A stretch of 64,000 nucleotides of DNA, taken from NCBI RefSeq assembly GCF_900100315.1, contig NZ_FNFF01000003.1, forward strand, positions 283,813-347,812. The letters run 5' to 3'. Origin of the DNA: Streptomyces indicus. Its GTDB lineage: Bacteria; Actinomycetota; Actinomycetes; Streptomycetales; Streptomycetaceae. Below, in pieces: positions 43,777-52,520 of this stretch. A model generated the notes under the pieces. It was not told where the DNA came from. It ran no database searches and saw only the letters and a program-made list of their open reading frames with translations. The position numbers were made by a program, and so were the translations under genes. How positions within the stretch are numbered: the stretch's first letter is position 1; each line of letters begins with the position of its first letter.

Positions 43777-45150
43777 TCACCTCGTGCGCACCTGCACCAC
43801 CGCGGTGACATCCCGGTCCGGCTGGAGCGTCAGGGAGGGCACCGGCAGCAGCTCCTCCTGCTCCACCAGGAGGTCGAACCGCCTCGCGATCACCGCCAGG
43901 ATCAGCACCGCCTCCACGGACGCGAAACGCGCGCCCAGACATACCCGGGGTCCGCCGCCGAACGGATACCAGGCGTACTCGGGTATCTCCTCGCTCTCCG
44001 CACCGCTCCAGCGCTCGGGGCGGAACCGGTCGGCGTCCTTGTACCAGCGCGGGTCGCGCTGGGTGGCCCACTGGCTGGTCCACACCCGTGTGCCCTTGGG
44101 CATGGGCCGTCCGCCGATCGACGCCCCTTCCTTCGCCAGGCCGGTGAGCAGCCAGATCGTCGGGTAGAGCCGCAGCGTCTCCTTCACCACGTTCTGTGTG
44201 TAGGTCAGGTTCGCGTAGTCGTCGAAGCCCGGGTCACGGTCGCCGAGGACGCGGTCGAGCTCCTCGCCCAGTGCGGCCCGCGCCTCGGGGTTGCGGGCCA
44301 GGAGGTACCAGGCCCACACGAGCGTCGAGCTGGTGGTCTCATGGCCGCCGATGTACAGCGTCACCGCCTCATCCCGGATCTCGACCTCCGAGAGGCGCGC
44401 ACCGGTCTCGTCCTGCGCCGTGAGCAGCCGGCTCAGCAGGTCCGGCCGCTCGTCGGGCGCATCGCGGTGGGCCGCGACGATCCGGGCGACCTCGGCGTCG
44501 ATCACGTCCGCGGCCTTCTTGATCCGCGCGCGCCCGGGGGTCGGCACCCAGTCCGGCAGCACCGCGCCGAGCCCGCTGAACTCCGCGCCGATCTCCTTGA
44601 GCGCGACATCCATCGCCTCGCCGATCGCCTCCGAGTCCGACTCGGTGTCGACACCGAAGATCGTGGACACCGCGATCCTGCGCGTGAGCGCCGCCATCTC
44701 CCGCTTGATGTCGATCCGTTGGCCGTCCGACCACCCCTGTGCCGCGTCGATCGCGCACGAAGCCATCGTGCGCGCATACGACTTGACCTGCTTGGGCCGC
44801 ACGGACGGCTGCACCAGGGAGCGCTTGCGCCGCCAGTCCTTGCCCTTCGCGACGGTCACCCCGTTGCCCAGGACCGTGCGGAAGGCGATTCCGAGGTCGG
44901 GCTGGTCGAAGGTGCCCTCGATCTCCCGCATCAACTCGCCTATGTGGTCGGGCTCGGTGAGGAACACGCATGAGGTGCGGCCGAAGCGCCAGCGCACCAT
45001 CGTGCCCCGGTCCCGCAGGAGCTCGAAGAACGCGAGGGGATCCTTGCCGAACTGCGGAAGATTGCCGAGCAGCGGCACTCCGCGCGGTCCGGGCACCAGC
45101 TCGGGGCCCTGCGGCTGCGCGCCGACGGCCGCAGCGGACTCCGTGGTCAT
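43777..45150 (-). CDS. Cytochrome P450
   Basis: A 457-residue heme monooxygenase. The I-helix oxygen groove is YIGGHETTSS (about 260), the ExxR motif is ETLRLYP (about 310) and the heme loop is FGGGPRVCLGARFA (Cys about 400). Its length and the long N-terminal meander suggest a self-standing P450 of the CYP102/CYP4-like type rather than the short 400-residue secondary-metabolite type. No ferredoxin gene is adjacent, so redox partners lie elsewhere. The 3' end faces that of the response regulator gene with seven bases between. GGGAGGGGAG precedes the ATG by seven bases. The substrate is unknown. Confidence 0.93.
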   Translation of the reverse strand: MTTESAAAVGAQPQGPELVPGPRGVPLLGNLPQFGKDPLAFFELLRDRGTMVRWRFGRTSCVFLTEPDHIGELMREIEGTFDQPDLGIAFRTVLGNGVTVAKGKDWRRKRSLVQPSVRPKQVKSYARTMASCAIDAAQGWSDGQRIDIKREMAALTRRIAVSTIFGVDTESDSEAIGEAMDVALKEIGAEFSGLGAVLPDWVPTPGRARIKKAADVIDAEVARIVAAHRDAPDERPDLLSRLLTAQDETGARLSEVEIRDEAVTLYIGGHETTSSTLVWAWYLLARNPEARAALGEELDRVLGDRDPGFDDYANLTYTQNVVKETLRLYPTIWLLTGLAKEGASIGGRPMPKGTRVWTSQWATQRDPRWYKDADRFRPERWSGAESEEIPEYAWYPFGGGPRVCLGARFASVEAVLILAVIARRFDLLVEQEELLPVPSLTLQPDRDVTAVVQVRTR

Positions 45151-45347
45151 GGTCGAACTCCCCTCCCGGATGGCGCAGTTGACCCCCGCGCCGCGTGTGG
45201 CGCCGTGACGGCGCCGCGTGTCACGCCATGAAATCGGATGCCTCGATCACCCCGCCACCCCTGTGGATAACCCTGCGGGATCACCCGCCTCGACTCGTAT
45301 GACAAATGCCGCACGCCAGGCCGAAGGCTGCGACCACCTGTGGAAAG

Positions 45348-45387
45348 GGCCGGTGGCCCGCTCCCTATCGGGAGCGGGCCACCGGCC
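45348..45387 (-). terminator. Very strong terminator after the helicase gene
   Basis: A perfect 18-base-pair stem (45348-45365 with 45370-45387) closes a TATC loop. It lies 65 bases downstream of the helicase stop and upstream of the P450 gene, so it should insulate the two. Confidence 0.92.
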
Positions 45388-45452
45388 TCACCAGGTCGCA
45401 AACCTCAGCCCTCAGACTTCGGTTCACCGCAGGACCGCCCAGCGAGGGGCGC

Positions 45453-48254
45453 TCACCCGACGGACGAGTAAGCCACCACCCCGCGCAGCAGCGCATCCAC
45501 GGCCTTGCGCGCGTTCTTCGCCACGGTGCTGTTCTCCTTGGGCGCGGCCGCCGCGATCTGTCCGAGCACGTCGATGACCTGCTTGCACCAGCGCACGAAG
45601 TCGCCGGCCGGCATCTCCGCCTCGCGCAGGACCTCGTCCAGGCTCTTGTCCGAGGCCCACATGTACGCGGCCCAGGCGAAGCCCAGGTCGGGCTCACGCT
45701 GGCCGACGCCCTCGGTCTGGCTGATGCGGAAGTCCTCCTCGAGGGCGTCGAGCCGCCCCCAGATCCGCACCATGTCGCCGAGCGCCGCCTTGGCCTTGCC
45801 CGAAGGCAGCTTGGGCGCCATCGCGTCGTCGCTCTGCCGGGCCTCGTAGACCAACGCCGAGACGCACGCGGCCAGTTCCGCCGGGCTGAGGCCCTCCCAG
45901 ACCCGCTCGCGCAGGCACTCGGAGGCGAGCAGATCCAGCTCGCCGTAGAGGCGCGCGAGCCGCATCCCGTGCTCGGTGACCTCGTCGCCGCGCAGGTAGT
46001 CGAGCTCGGTGAGGAGCGCGACGATGCGGTCGAAGGTGCGGGCGATGGTGTTCGTCCGCCCCTCGATGCGCCGCTCCAGCTGCTTGGTGTCGCGCATCAG
46101 CCGGTGGTAGCGCTCGGCCCAGCGGGCGTGGTCCTCGCGCTCGTCGCAGCCGTGGCAAGGGTGGGCGCGCAGCGCAGCCCGCAGGCGCGTGATCTCGCGG
46201 TCGTCTGCGGCCGCCGCACGTCCGCGCTTGTGCCGCTCGGGCCGGATGTGCCCGGCCTTCGTGCGCAGCGCGGAGGCGAGGTCGCGGCGGGACTGCGGCG
46301 AGCGCGGGTTGAACGACTTGGGGATGCGCATCCGGTCGAGCGCCTCGACCGGCACCGGGAAGTCGATGGCCGCGAGTCGCTTGACCTGCCGCTCGGCCGT
46401 CAGCACCAGCGGACGCGGGCCGTCGTGCGCCTCGAACCCCCGGTGCCCGTTGGAACGCCCGGCCGGGATCCCCGGGTCGAGCACGAGCGCGAGCCCCGCG
46501 TACTTGCCGGTGGGCACATGGATCACATCGCCCGGCTTGAGCTTCTCCAGGGCGACGGCCGCCTCGGCACGGCGCTGGACCGCGCCCTGCTTCGCCAGCT
46601 CGTTCTCCCGGTCCTTCAGTTCGCGCCGCAGCCGCGCGTACTCGTCGAAGTCGCCGAGGTGGCAGGTCATGGACTCCTTGTAGCCCTCGAGCCCTTCCTC
46701 GTTGCGCTGCACCTGGCGCGAGATCCCGACCACCGACTTGTCGGCCTGGAACTGCGCGAAGGAGGTCTCCAGAAGCTCGCGCGAGCGATGCCGCCCGAAC
46801 TGCTGGGTCAGGTTGACCGCCATGTTGTACGAGGGCTTGAAGCTGGAGCGCAGCGGATACGTGCGCGTGCCGGCCAGGCCCGCAAGCGCCTCCGGGTTCA
46901 TACCGCGCTGCCACAGGACCACGGCATGGCCCTCGACGTCGATGCCGCGCCGGCCCGCGCGTCCCGTGAGCTGCGTGTACTCGCCCGGCGTGATGTCGGC
47001 GTGCTGCTCACCGTTCCACTTGACGAGCTTCTCCAACACCACCGAGCGCGCAGGCATGTTGATGCCGAGCGCAAGCGTCTCGGTGGCGAACACGGCCTTC
47101 ACCAGGCCGCGTACGAACAGCTCCTCGACGACCTCCTTGAAGGTCGGCAGCATGCCCGCGTGGTGCGCCGCGATGCCCCGCTCGAGCGCTTCCAGCCACT
47201 CGAAGTACCCGAGCACATGCAGGTCTTCGTTCGGAATCGCGGCCGTGCGCTCCTCGACGATCTCGCGCACCTTCAGGCGCGCGTCCTCGTCGTTGAGCCG
47301 CAGCCCCGCGTACAGGCACTGCTGTACGGCCGCTTCGCAGGCGGCGCGGCTGAAGATGAACGTGATCGCGGGCAGCAGGCCCTCGGAGTCGAGGCGGTCG
47401 ATCACCTCGGGCCGCGAGGGCGTCCAGATCCGCGAGCGCTGGCGCCGCTCGCGCTCCCGGTCGGCCTCCCGGCCGCGCCGCCGGTCGCGGTAGGTGGGCC
47501 GGCTGGCCTCCAGTCGCGCCATCCGTACAAGATCGGGGTTGACCTCGCGCTTCTTCGCGGAGGACTCCTCCTCGAAGAGGTCGTACATCCGGCGCCCGGC
47601 GAGCACGTGCTGGAACAGGGGCACGGGCCGGTGCTCGGAGACGATCACCTGGGTGTCGCCGCGGACGGTGTCCAGCCAGTCGCCGAACTCCTCCGCATTC
47701 GACACCGTGGCCGAAAGCGAGACCAGCGTGACCGACTCGGGAAGGTGAATGATCACTTCTTCCCATACGGCGCCACGGAAGCGGTCGGAGAGGTAGTGCA
47801 CCTCGTCCATCACCACGTAGCCGAGGCCGAGCAGCGACTGCGAGCCCGCGTACAGCATGTTCCTCAGCACCTCGGTGGTCATCACGACCACGGGCGCCTC
47901 GGAGTTGACACTGTTGTCACCGGTGAGCAGACCGACCTTGTCCGCGCCATAGCGCTTCACGAGGTCCGCGTACTTCTGGTTGGACAGCGCCTTGATGGGC
48001 GTGGTGTAGAAGCACTTCTTGCCCTGCCCGAGCGCGAGGTGCACGGCGAACTCGCCGACAATCGTCTTGCCGGAGCCGGTCGGCGCGGCGACAAGGACGC
48101 CCTTGCCCGCTTCCAGCGCTTGGCAGGCCTCGATCTGGAAGGGGTCGAGACCGAATTCGTACATCTCGCGGAAGGACGCGAGAGCGGTGGCCTGCTCGGC
48201 AGCGCGCGCCCGCGCTGCCGCGTATCGCTCGGCCGGGGAGAGGTCCTCTGTCAT
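45453..48254 (-). CDS. helY: DEAD/DEAH RNA helicase, Ski2/Mtr4-like (HelY)
   Basis: A 933-residue superfamily 2 helicase. Motif I APTGSGKTIVGEFA (about 57), motif II MDEVHYL (about 149), motif III LSATVSN and motif VI TGRAGRRGID (about 427) are present, followed by the long C-terminal part with the DSHCT domain (roughly 750-933). This is the architecture of Mtr4/Ski2 helicases; the actinobacterial ortholog is called HelY. A role in RNA processing or decay is likely. The start MTEDLSPAERY is typical. It lies between the Tat/kinase genes and the P450 gene, with a strong terminator after it. Confidence 0.95.
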   Translation of the reverse strand: MTEDLSPAERYAAARARAAEQATALASFREMYEFGLDPFQIEACQALEAGKGVLVAAPTGSGKTIVGEFAVHLALGQGKKCFYTTPIKALSNQKYADLVKRYGADKVGLLTGDNSVNSEAPVVVMTTEVLRNMLYAGSQSLLGLGYVVMDEVHYLSDRFRGAVWEEVIIHLPESVTLVSLSATVSNAEEFGDWLDTVRGDTQVIVSEHRPVPLFQHVLAGRRMYDLFEEESSAKKREVNPDLVRMARLEASRPTYRDRRRGREADRERERRQRSRIWTPSRPEVIDRLDSEGLLPAITFIFSRAACEAAVQQCLYAGLRLNDEDARLKVREIVEERTAAIPNEDLHVLGYFEWLEALERGIAAHHAGMLPTFKEVVEELFVRGLVKAVFATETLALGINMPARSVVLEKLVKWNGEQHADITPGEYTQLTGRAGRRGIDVEGHAVVLWQRGMNPEALAGLAGTRTYPLRSSFKPSYNMAVNLTQQFGRHRSRELLETSFAQFQADKSVVGISRQVQRNEEGLEGYKESMTCHLGDFDEYARLRRELKDRENELAKQGAVQRRAEAAVALEKLKPGDVIHVPTGKYAGLALVLDPGIPAGRSNGHRGFEAHDGPRPLVLTAERQVKRLAAIDFPVPVEALDRMRIPKSFNPRSPQSRRDLASALRTKAGHIRPERHKRGRAAAADDREITRLRAALRAHPCHGCDEREDHARWAERYHRLMRDTKQLERRIEGRTNTIARTFDRIVALLTELDYLRGDEVTEHGMRLARLYGELDLLASECLRERVWEGLSPAELAACVSALVYEARQSDDAMAPKLPSGKAKAALGDMVRIWGRLDALEEDFRISQTEGVGQREPDLGFAWAAYMWASDKSLDEVLREAEMPAGDFVRWCKQVIDVLGQIAAAAPKENSTVAKNARKAVDALLRGVVAYSSVG

Positions 48255-48337
48255 CTTGCTTCGAGCCTACCCGCAGGCACTGACAGCGGTCGCGATCTTT
48301 GTTGACCCGGCAACGATGCTTGACGAAGGCGCCACCG

Positions 48338-49228
48338 CTACCGGGCAAGAATCCGCACGGCCTGCGGCACGCACTCGGCCGTCAGCGGCAGGGGCCCCAG
48401 CGGCTCACCGTCCGCGTACCCGGTGATCCCGGCCGCCTCGACGGTGATCTTCGCGGCGCGGTACACGGTCACCTTGGGGTGGTCGACATGCGTCCCCTTG
48501 TAGACCCGCGGGAACACCTTCAGGAGCGTGGCCCGCGAGCAGTCGCCGACGACGGTGATGTCGAAGAGCCCGTCGTCGACCAGGGCGCCGGGGGTGATGC
48601 GCATGCCGCCGCCGTACGAGGTTCCGTTGCCGACGGCGATCAGGGTGGCGCCGACCTCCTGGACCGGCCCGTCGTCCAGACGAATCCGGAACGGGAAGGG
48701 CTTGAAGGCGGCCAGCTCGGCCACCATCGCGAGGTCGTACTTGAAGCGGCCTGCGGGCCAACGCATGCGGTTTCCGCGGTCGTTGACCCGCGAGTCGAAG
48801 CCGCAGGCCAGGACGGTGCCGAAGAGGCGGTCGCCGATCCGGCCGAGGTCCACGGCCCGCGTCGTCGCGGCCTTCAGCGCCTCGGCGGCCAGCCGTCCGG
48901 CGGCCTCGGGCTCGCGTATCGGCAGGCCGAGGGCGCGCGCGAAGTCGTTCCCGGTGCCCACGGCGACGATCCCGAGCGGGGTACGCGTCCCGGCCACGGC
49001 CTGCAGCGCAAGGTTGATCATGCCGTCGCCGCCGACGGCGACCAGCGCACCTGTCCCGCCGTCCACAGCTTCGCGGGCCCGCCGCAGGGCGTCGTCGGCG
49101 TCCTCGCCCACGACCGTACGGACGGAGAAACCGGCGTCCCGGAACGCGCGCGCGGCCGGCTGCGCCGCGTGGGCGCCCCGGCCGCGGCCTGCGGTGGGAT
49201 TGACGAAGAGGGTGATCTCGCTGGTCAC
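48338..49228 (-). CDS. Diacylglycerol/lipid kinase (DagK-like)
   Basis: A 296-residue lipid kinase of the DAGK catalytic family. The nucleotide motif VAVGGDGMINLAL (about 61-73) and GTGNDFARALG (about 92-102) are typical, followed by the conserved ACGFDSRVN and the C-terminal beta domain (DGLFDITVV). It would phosphorylate diacylglycerol or a related lipid, and act at the inner face of the membrane. The GTG at 49228 is the likely start. It sits between tatC and helY on the same strand, and the gaps are short enough for one transcript. Confidence 0.92.
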   Translation of the reverse strand: MTSEITLFVNPTAGRGRGAHAAQPAARAFRDAGFSVRTVVGEDADDALRRAREAVDGGTGALVAVGGDGMINLALQAVAGTRTPLGIVAVGTGNDFARALGLPIREPEAAGRLAAEALKAATTRAVDLGRIGDRLFGTVLACGFDSRVNDRGNRMRWPAGRFKYDLAMVAELAAFKPFPFRIRLDDGPVQEVGATLIAVGNGTSYGGGMRITPGALVDDGLFDITVVGDCSRATLLKVFPRVYKGTHVDHPKVTVYRAAKITVEAAGITGYADGEPLGPLPLTAECVPQAVRILAR

Positions 49229-49243
49229 GGCCCGGACCTTACA

Positions 49244-49312
49244 AGGTCGGGTGACGTCCTCGTAACCAGGTCGGGTGACGTCGTAACCAGGTCAGGTGAC
49301 GTCGTCGTAACC
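49244..49312 (-). repeat. Three tandem copies of the tatC 3' end
   Basis: Units of 24, 21 and 24 bases (49244-49267, 49268-49288, 49289-49312) repeat AGGTC.GGTGACGTC...GTAACC. The right-hand unit carries the true last codons and stop of tatC (49292-49294); the other two lie after the stop. Confidence 0.88.
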
Positions 49313-50230
49313 GTTCAGACGCCGGTCGCCGTCTCCGGTCGCCTGCTCGGGCAGGGCCTTGCTGGCGGACACGGTCTCGATCTCCCCGATGTCCTCCGGG
49401 GTGAGATCGAGGTCGGAGGCCTCGTCGTCACCGAGCGCCGCATCCGGGTCCTTACGAGCCCGCCTCTTGTCGTTGAGCAGCGAGAACCCGACGGCCATGA
49501 AGTAGAGGACCACGATCGGCCCGGAGAGGGCCAGCATGCCCACGGGGTCGGTGGTCGGTGTGGCGATCGCACCGAACACGAAGACGCCCATGATGACGCC
49601 GCGCCACCAGGTGACCATCCGCTTGCCGGTCACCACACCGGTCATGTTGAGCATGATCAGCAGCAGGGGCAGCTCGAACGCGAGGCCGAAGATCAGCAGC
49701 ATGCGCGTCGTGAAGTCGAGCACGTCGTCCAGCGTGAGCAGGTTGGACGCGCCGTCCGGCGTGAAGCCGAGCAGAACCTTCATGCTGACCGGCAGGATCA
49801 CGTACGCGAGGTAGGCGCCGCCGATGAAGAGCGGCACCGCGGCGGACACGAACGCGTAGGTGTACTTCTTCTCGTGCTGGTGCAGGCCCGGCGCGACGAA
49901 CGCCCACAGCTGGTAGAGCCACACCGGGCTCGCGCCGATGACGCCGGCCATGAGGCTGACCTTGATCGTCACGGAGAAGGGCGACATCAAGGTGTTGAAG
50001 GAGACCACCGCGCAGTCGCCGCCGGTGCTCTCGCCGAGTCCGGTCTTGCAGGTGGGCACCGGCTCGACCAGGAAGTCCATCAGCTCCTTGCTGAAGAACG
50101 CCGCCACGATCGTGACCACGACAATGGCGATGACACCCTTGGTCAGGCGGTTGCGCAGCTCACGCAGGTGCTCCACGAGGGGCATGCGCCCCTCGGGATC
50201 CCGCTCCTGCTTGGGGGCAGACTTGAGCAA
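49292..50230 (-). CDS. tatC: Sec-independent protein translocase TatC
   Basis: A 312-residue integral membrane protein with six transmembrane helices, the receptor of the twin-arginine translocation system that binds signal peptides. The start MLKSAPKQERDPEGRMPLVEHLRELRNRL holds the conserved LxEHLxELRxR region (quoted in part: EHLRELRNRL), and ATPTTDPVGMLALSGP is the typical later loop. The C-terminal tail is acidic. Translation begins at a TTG (50230) with AGGGA upstream. tatA lies 48 bases before it, forming an operon. The last codons are tandemly repeated. Confidence 0.97.
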   Translation of the reverse strand: MLKSAPKQERDPEGRMPLVEHLRELRNRLTKGVIAIVVVTIVAAFFSKELMDFLVEPVPTCKTGLGESTGGDCAVVSFNTLMSPFSVTIKVSLMAGVIGASPVWLYQLWAFVAPGLHQHEKKYTYAFVSAAVPLFIGGAYLAYVILPVSMKVLLGFTPDGASNLLTLDDVLDFTTRMLLIFGLAFELPLLLIMLNMTGVVTGKRMVTWWRGVIMGVFVFGAIATPTTDPVGMLALSGPIVVLYFMAVGFSLLNDKRRARKDPDAALGDDEASDLDLTPEDIGEIETVSASKALPEQATGDGDRRLNGYDDVT

Positions 50231-50278
50231 CCCACGTCCCTATCTCGTACGGCAGGTCGGACGTGACCTGCTCTGCGG

Positions 50279-50557
50279 TCAGCGCTGCGTCGTGTCCGTC
50301 GGCTCGGTCACCGGGCGCGAGCTGGTCACGTCGCCGGGGGCGGCCTGGATCGTACGCGGCGCCTGCTGCTCGGGAGCGGGCTGCGCCGGGGACGTCGTGC
50401 CGTCCTTCGCGTCGTCCGTCTTCATGGCCTTCGCCTCGCTCTTGAGGATGCGGGCGGACTTGCCGAGCGAACGCGCCATGTCGGGAAGACGCTTGGCACC
50501 GAACAGCAGAAGCACGACGACGAGGATGAGGATGATCTCGGTGGCCCCGAGGTTCAT
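50279..50557 (-). CDS. tatA: Sec-independent protein translocase TatA
   Basis: A 92-residue protein with the classic TatA layout: short N-terminal membrane helix (IILILVVVLLLF, residues 8-19), hinge FGAKRLPDMARSLGKS and amphipathic helix, then a charged, proline-rich cytoplasmic tail of about 45 residues. It polymerises to form the Tat pore. GAAGG precedes the ATG. It is first in the tatA-tatC unit; in Streptomyces a separate TatB also exists, not in this window. Confidence 0.97.
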   Translation of the reverse strand: MNLGATEIILILVVVLLLFGAKRLPDMARSLGKSARILKSEAKAMKTDDAKDGTTSPAQPAPEQQAPRTIQAAPGDVTSSRPVTEPTDTTQR

Positions 50558-50836
50558 AGCTGTTTACCTTCTTCACCGAGGCGACAGGGAACGTGTTGCC
50601 CGGCGCACCGGACAAGACATCCGATCACCGCGCTGACAGCGATCGTAACCCCCGGGAGTGAACCTGAGGCAATGCCTGTGCGTACTCCCGGTTGCTGACC
50701 CGACGCCTCCTTGCCGGGCCACTGCTCAAGCAGCGTACCCGTCCGGTCAGGCAAGTTGGAGACCGCGCCGGGCAATTAACGGGCAAGGCCCGCAGGTCGC
50801 GCCGGAGGACATCGCGAGCTCAGGTCGGCGGACGTG
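50558..50836 (-). other. Promoter region of tatAC, no gene
   Basis: No coding sequence is supported here. Reading leftward, TTGCCT and TACGAT about 19 bases apart (near 50680-50645) could be a promoter, but the spacing is wide. The gap separates tatA from the small membrane-protein gene. Confidence 0.35.
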
Positions 50837-50882
50837 GAGCGGTCACATCACAGGGCGTCGAGCGGTCACGTCACAGGACGTC
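50837..50882 (-). repeat. 23-base tandem duplication across a stop codon
   Basis: 50837-50859 and 50860-50882 match at 21 of 23 bases (GAGCGGTCAC.TCACAGG.CG). The right-hand copy contains the stop of the small membrane protein at 50871; a short third piece precedes the array. Confidence 0.85.
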
Positions 50883-51068
50883 GCGCCCAGTGCGGGCCAT
50901 GTCCACGGCCGCGCGCTCCAGGTCGTTCGAGGCGTCGGTGATCTTCCTTGAGGTCTCGGCGACTTGGGCACCGAGGCGGCGGACCTCGACGAAGACCCGT
51001 ACGGCGAAGAAGGCGAGCACCACGAGCCCGAGGAAACCGAGGGCGATCGCGATCATGGGCCAGAGCAT
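50871..51068 (-). CDS. Small membrane protein with coiled-coil tail
   Basis: A 65-residue protein: one transmembrane helix at residues 5-25 (MIAIALGFLGLVVLAFFAVR) and an amphipathic, probably coiled-coil tail (LGAQVAETSRKITDASNDLE). It resembles the DUF948-like small proteins found near tat genes. It is 10 bases after the zinc-ribbon gene and co-oriented with tatA, so it may belong to the same transcript. No catalytic function is expected. The ATG has a weak ribosome site. Confidence 0.72.
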   Translation of the reverse strand: MLWPMIAIALGFLGLVVLAFFAVRVFVEVRRLGAQVAETSRKITDASNDLERAAVDMARTGRDVL

Positions 51069-51078
51069 GCGCGCAAGC

Positions 51079-51501
51079 CTAGACGCTGCGGGCCGTGGAG
51101 TGCAGGCGCAGTGTGCGCACCCCGCCGCCGGTGAGGAGTTCGACGATCCGCTCCCCCGCCGGCTTGCGCACGGCCGATCCGCAGTCGGGGCAGGTGAAGG
51201 AGTAGAAGGTGGTGCGGTGGCTGGCGCCCATCACCAACCGCAGGGCGGCCGCGGCCAGGACGAAACGGGAGCGGCAGTCCGGGCATCCGGCGCGGAAGAC
51301 GGCCGGGTCCCCCGCCACCGTACGACCAAATTCCGACATTCCGGAATTACCGGACAGAATCTCTGAGTTGGGCGAGGAGTCGGACGAGGAGTCGGGCGCG
51401 TACCAGCGCCCCACCGTCCCCGCACTCCACGGCCCCGCGAGACCGCCGGCCTCGCCTGGGCCACCCGCCTCACCCGACGCATCCCGTGTCCGCACCGTCA
51501 C
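51079..51501 (-). CDS. Zinc-ribbon (FmdB-like) protein
   Basis: A 140-residue protein whose C-terminal 70 residues hold two CPDC knuckles (CPDCRSRFV and CPDCGSAVR, about 33 residues apart), the pattern of a zinc ribbon of the FmdB or related type. The N-terminal half is low complexity (Gly/Ser/Glu-rich). The GTG at 51501 follows GGGAGGAG and is the likely start; an internal ATG near 51342 would give a compact zinc protein. It is 47 bases downstream of pafC and just before the small membrane gene. A role in regulation or RNA binding is possible but unknown. Confidence 0.7.
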   Translation of the reverse strand: MTVRTRDASGEAGGPGEAGGLAGPWSAGTVGRWYAPDSSSDSSPNSEILSGNSGMSEFGRTVAGDPAVFRAGCPDCRSRFVLAAAALRLVMGASHRTTFYSFTCPDCGSAVRKPAGERIVELLTGGGVRTLRLHSTARSV

Positions 51502-51548
51502 AGCTCCTCCCGGTCCTGCCCGTACGCCTCGGTTCCTGTCCCGCGCTC

Positions 51549-52502
51549 TCAGTCCTGCTCGTACGCCTCGAGCGCCGCCTGCGCCGCCTTGCGCGCGCTG
51601 TCGGCGAGGTCCGCGGGCGAGACGATGTGCCCGTCGCGGCCGAGCCGCAGCGCGAGCCGCTTCAGGGAGGCCGGATCCGGGGTGCGCAGCGTGATGCGCA
51701 GGCCGCCCTCGGGCAGTTCCTCGGCGCTGTCGTGCGGGTAGTACTCGGCGACCCAGCGGCCGCCGGGCCCGACCTCGACGACCACCTCGGGGTCGTCGGC
51801 CGAGGGCTGGACGAGCCCCTCCGACAGGTCACGCAGCTCCAGCTCGGGCGGCGAGGCGACCTCGTCGAGGATGCGGATCTCGGCGACCCGGTCGAGGCGG
51901 AAGGTGCGCCGCGCCTCCGAGCGGTAGCACCAGGCCTCCATGTAGGTGTGGCCGAGCGCGAACAGGCGGATCGGGTCGACCTCGCGCTCGGTGAGCTCGT
52001 CGCGGGCCGGCGAGTAGTAACGCAGCCACAGCCGGCGGCGCTCGGAGATGGCGCGGTCCACCTCGGCGAACACGCCGCCCTCGGACTCGAAGGTGACCGA
52101 CAGCCGGTCGCCGGCCGCGGCGGTCTCGCCGGCCGCGGCCTCCAGCTTGGACGTGGCACGGAGCAGCGCCTGCCGGTCGCCCTCGCGAAGACCGGGCAGG
52201 GTGGCGACGGCGCGGGCGGCGACGAGCAGGGCGGTGGCCTCGTCGGCGGCCAGGCGCAGCGGCTCGGCCACGTCGTCCGGGTTGTGCCACCAGATCCGCT
52301 CGCCGTCGGTGTCGATGTCGAGCAGGTCGCCGCCGCGGAAGCTGGTCCCGCACAGCGGCAGCACGTCGAGGTCGGAGATCAGCTCGGCCTCGCTGACGCC
52401 GAAGGCACGGGCGACATCCGCCACGCGCGCGCCGGGGCGCTCCTTCAGATACGTCACCAGGGACAGCATGCGCCGGGTCTGGTCGATGGCATTGGCAGCC
52501 AT
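51549..52502 (-). CDS. pafC: WYL-domain regulator PafC
   Basis: A 317-residue protein with an N-terminal helix-turn-helix (residues about 12-60: MLSLVTYLKERPGARVADVA, FGVSEAELISDLDVL) and a WYL domain (about 145-225; FEVxx-type core WLRYYSPARDELTER) followed by a C-terminal WCX region. It is the second of the pafB-pafC pair, whose products form the heterodimer that activates the RecA-independent DNA-damage response in actinobacteria. The 18-base gap after pafB supports co-expression. Confidence 0.9.
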   Translation of the reverse strand: MAANAIDQTRRMLSLVTYLKERPGARVADVARAFGVSEAELISDLDVLPLCGTSFRGGDLLDIDTDGERIWWHNPDDVAEPLRLAADEATALLVAARAVATLPGLREGDRQALLRATSKLEAAAGETAAAGDRLSVTFESEGGVFAEVDRAISERRRLWLRYYSPARDELTEREVDPIRLFALGHTYMEAWCYRSEARRTFRLDRVAEIRILDEVASPPELELRDLSEGLVQPSADDPEVVVEVGPGGRWVAEYYPHDSAEELPEGGLRITLRTPDPASLKRLALRLGRDGHIVSPADLADSARKAAQAALEAYEQD

Positions 52503-52520
52503 GTGTTGTTCCGCTCCCCC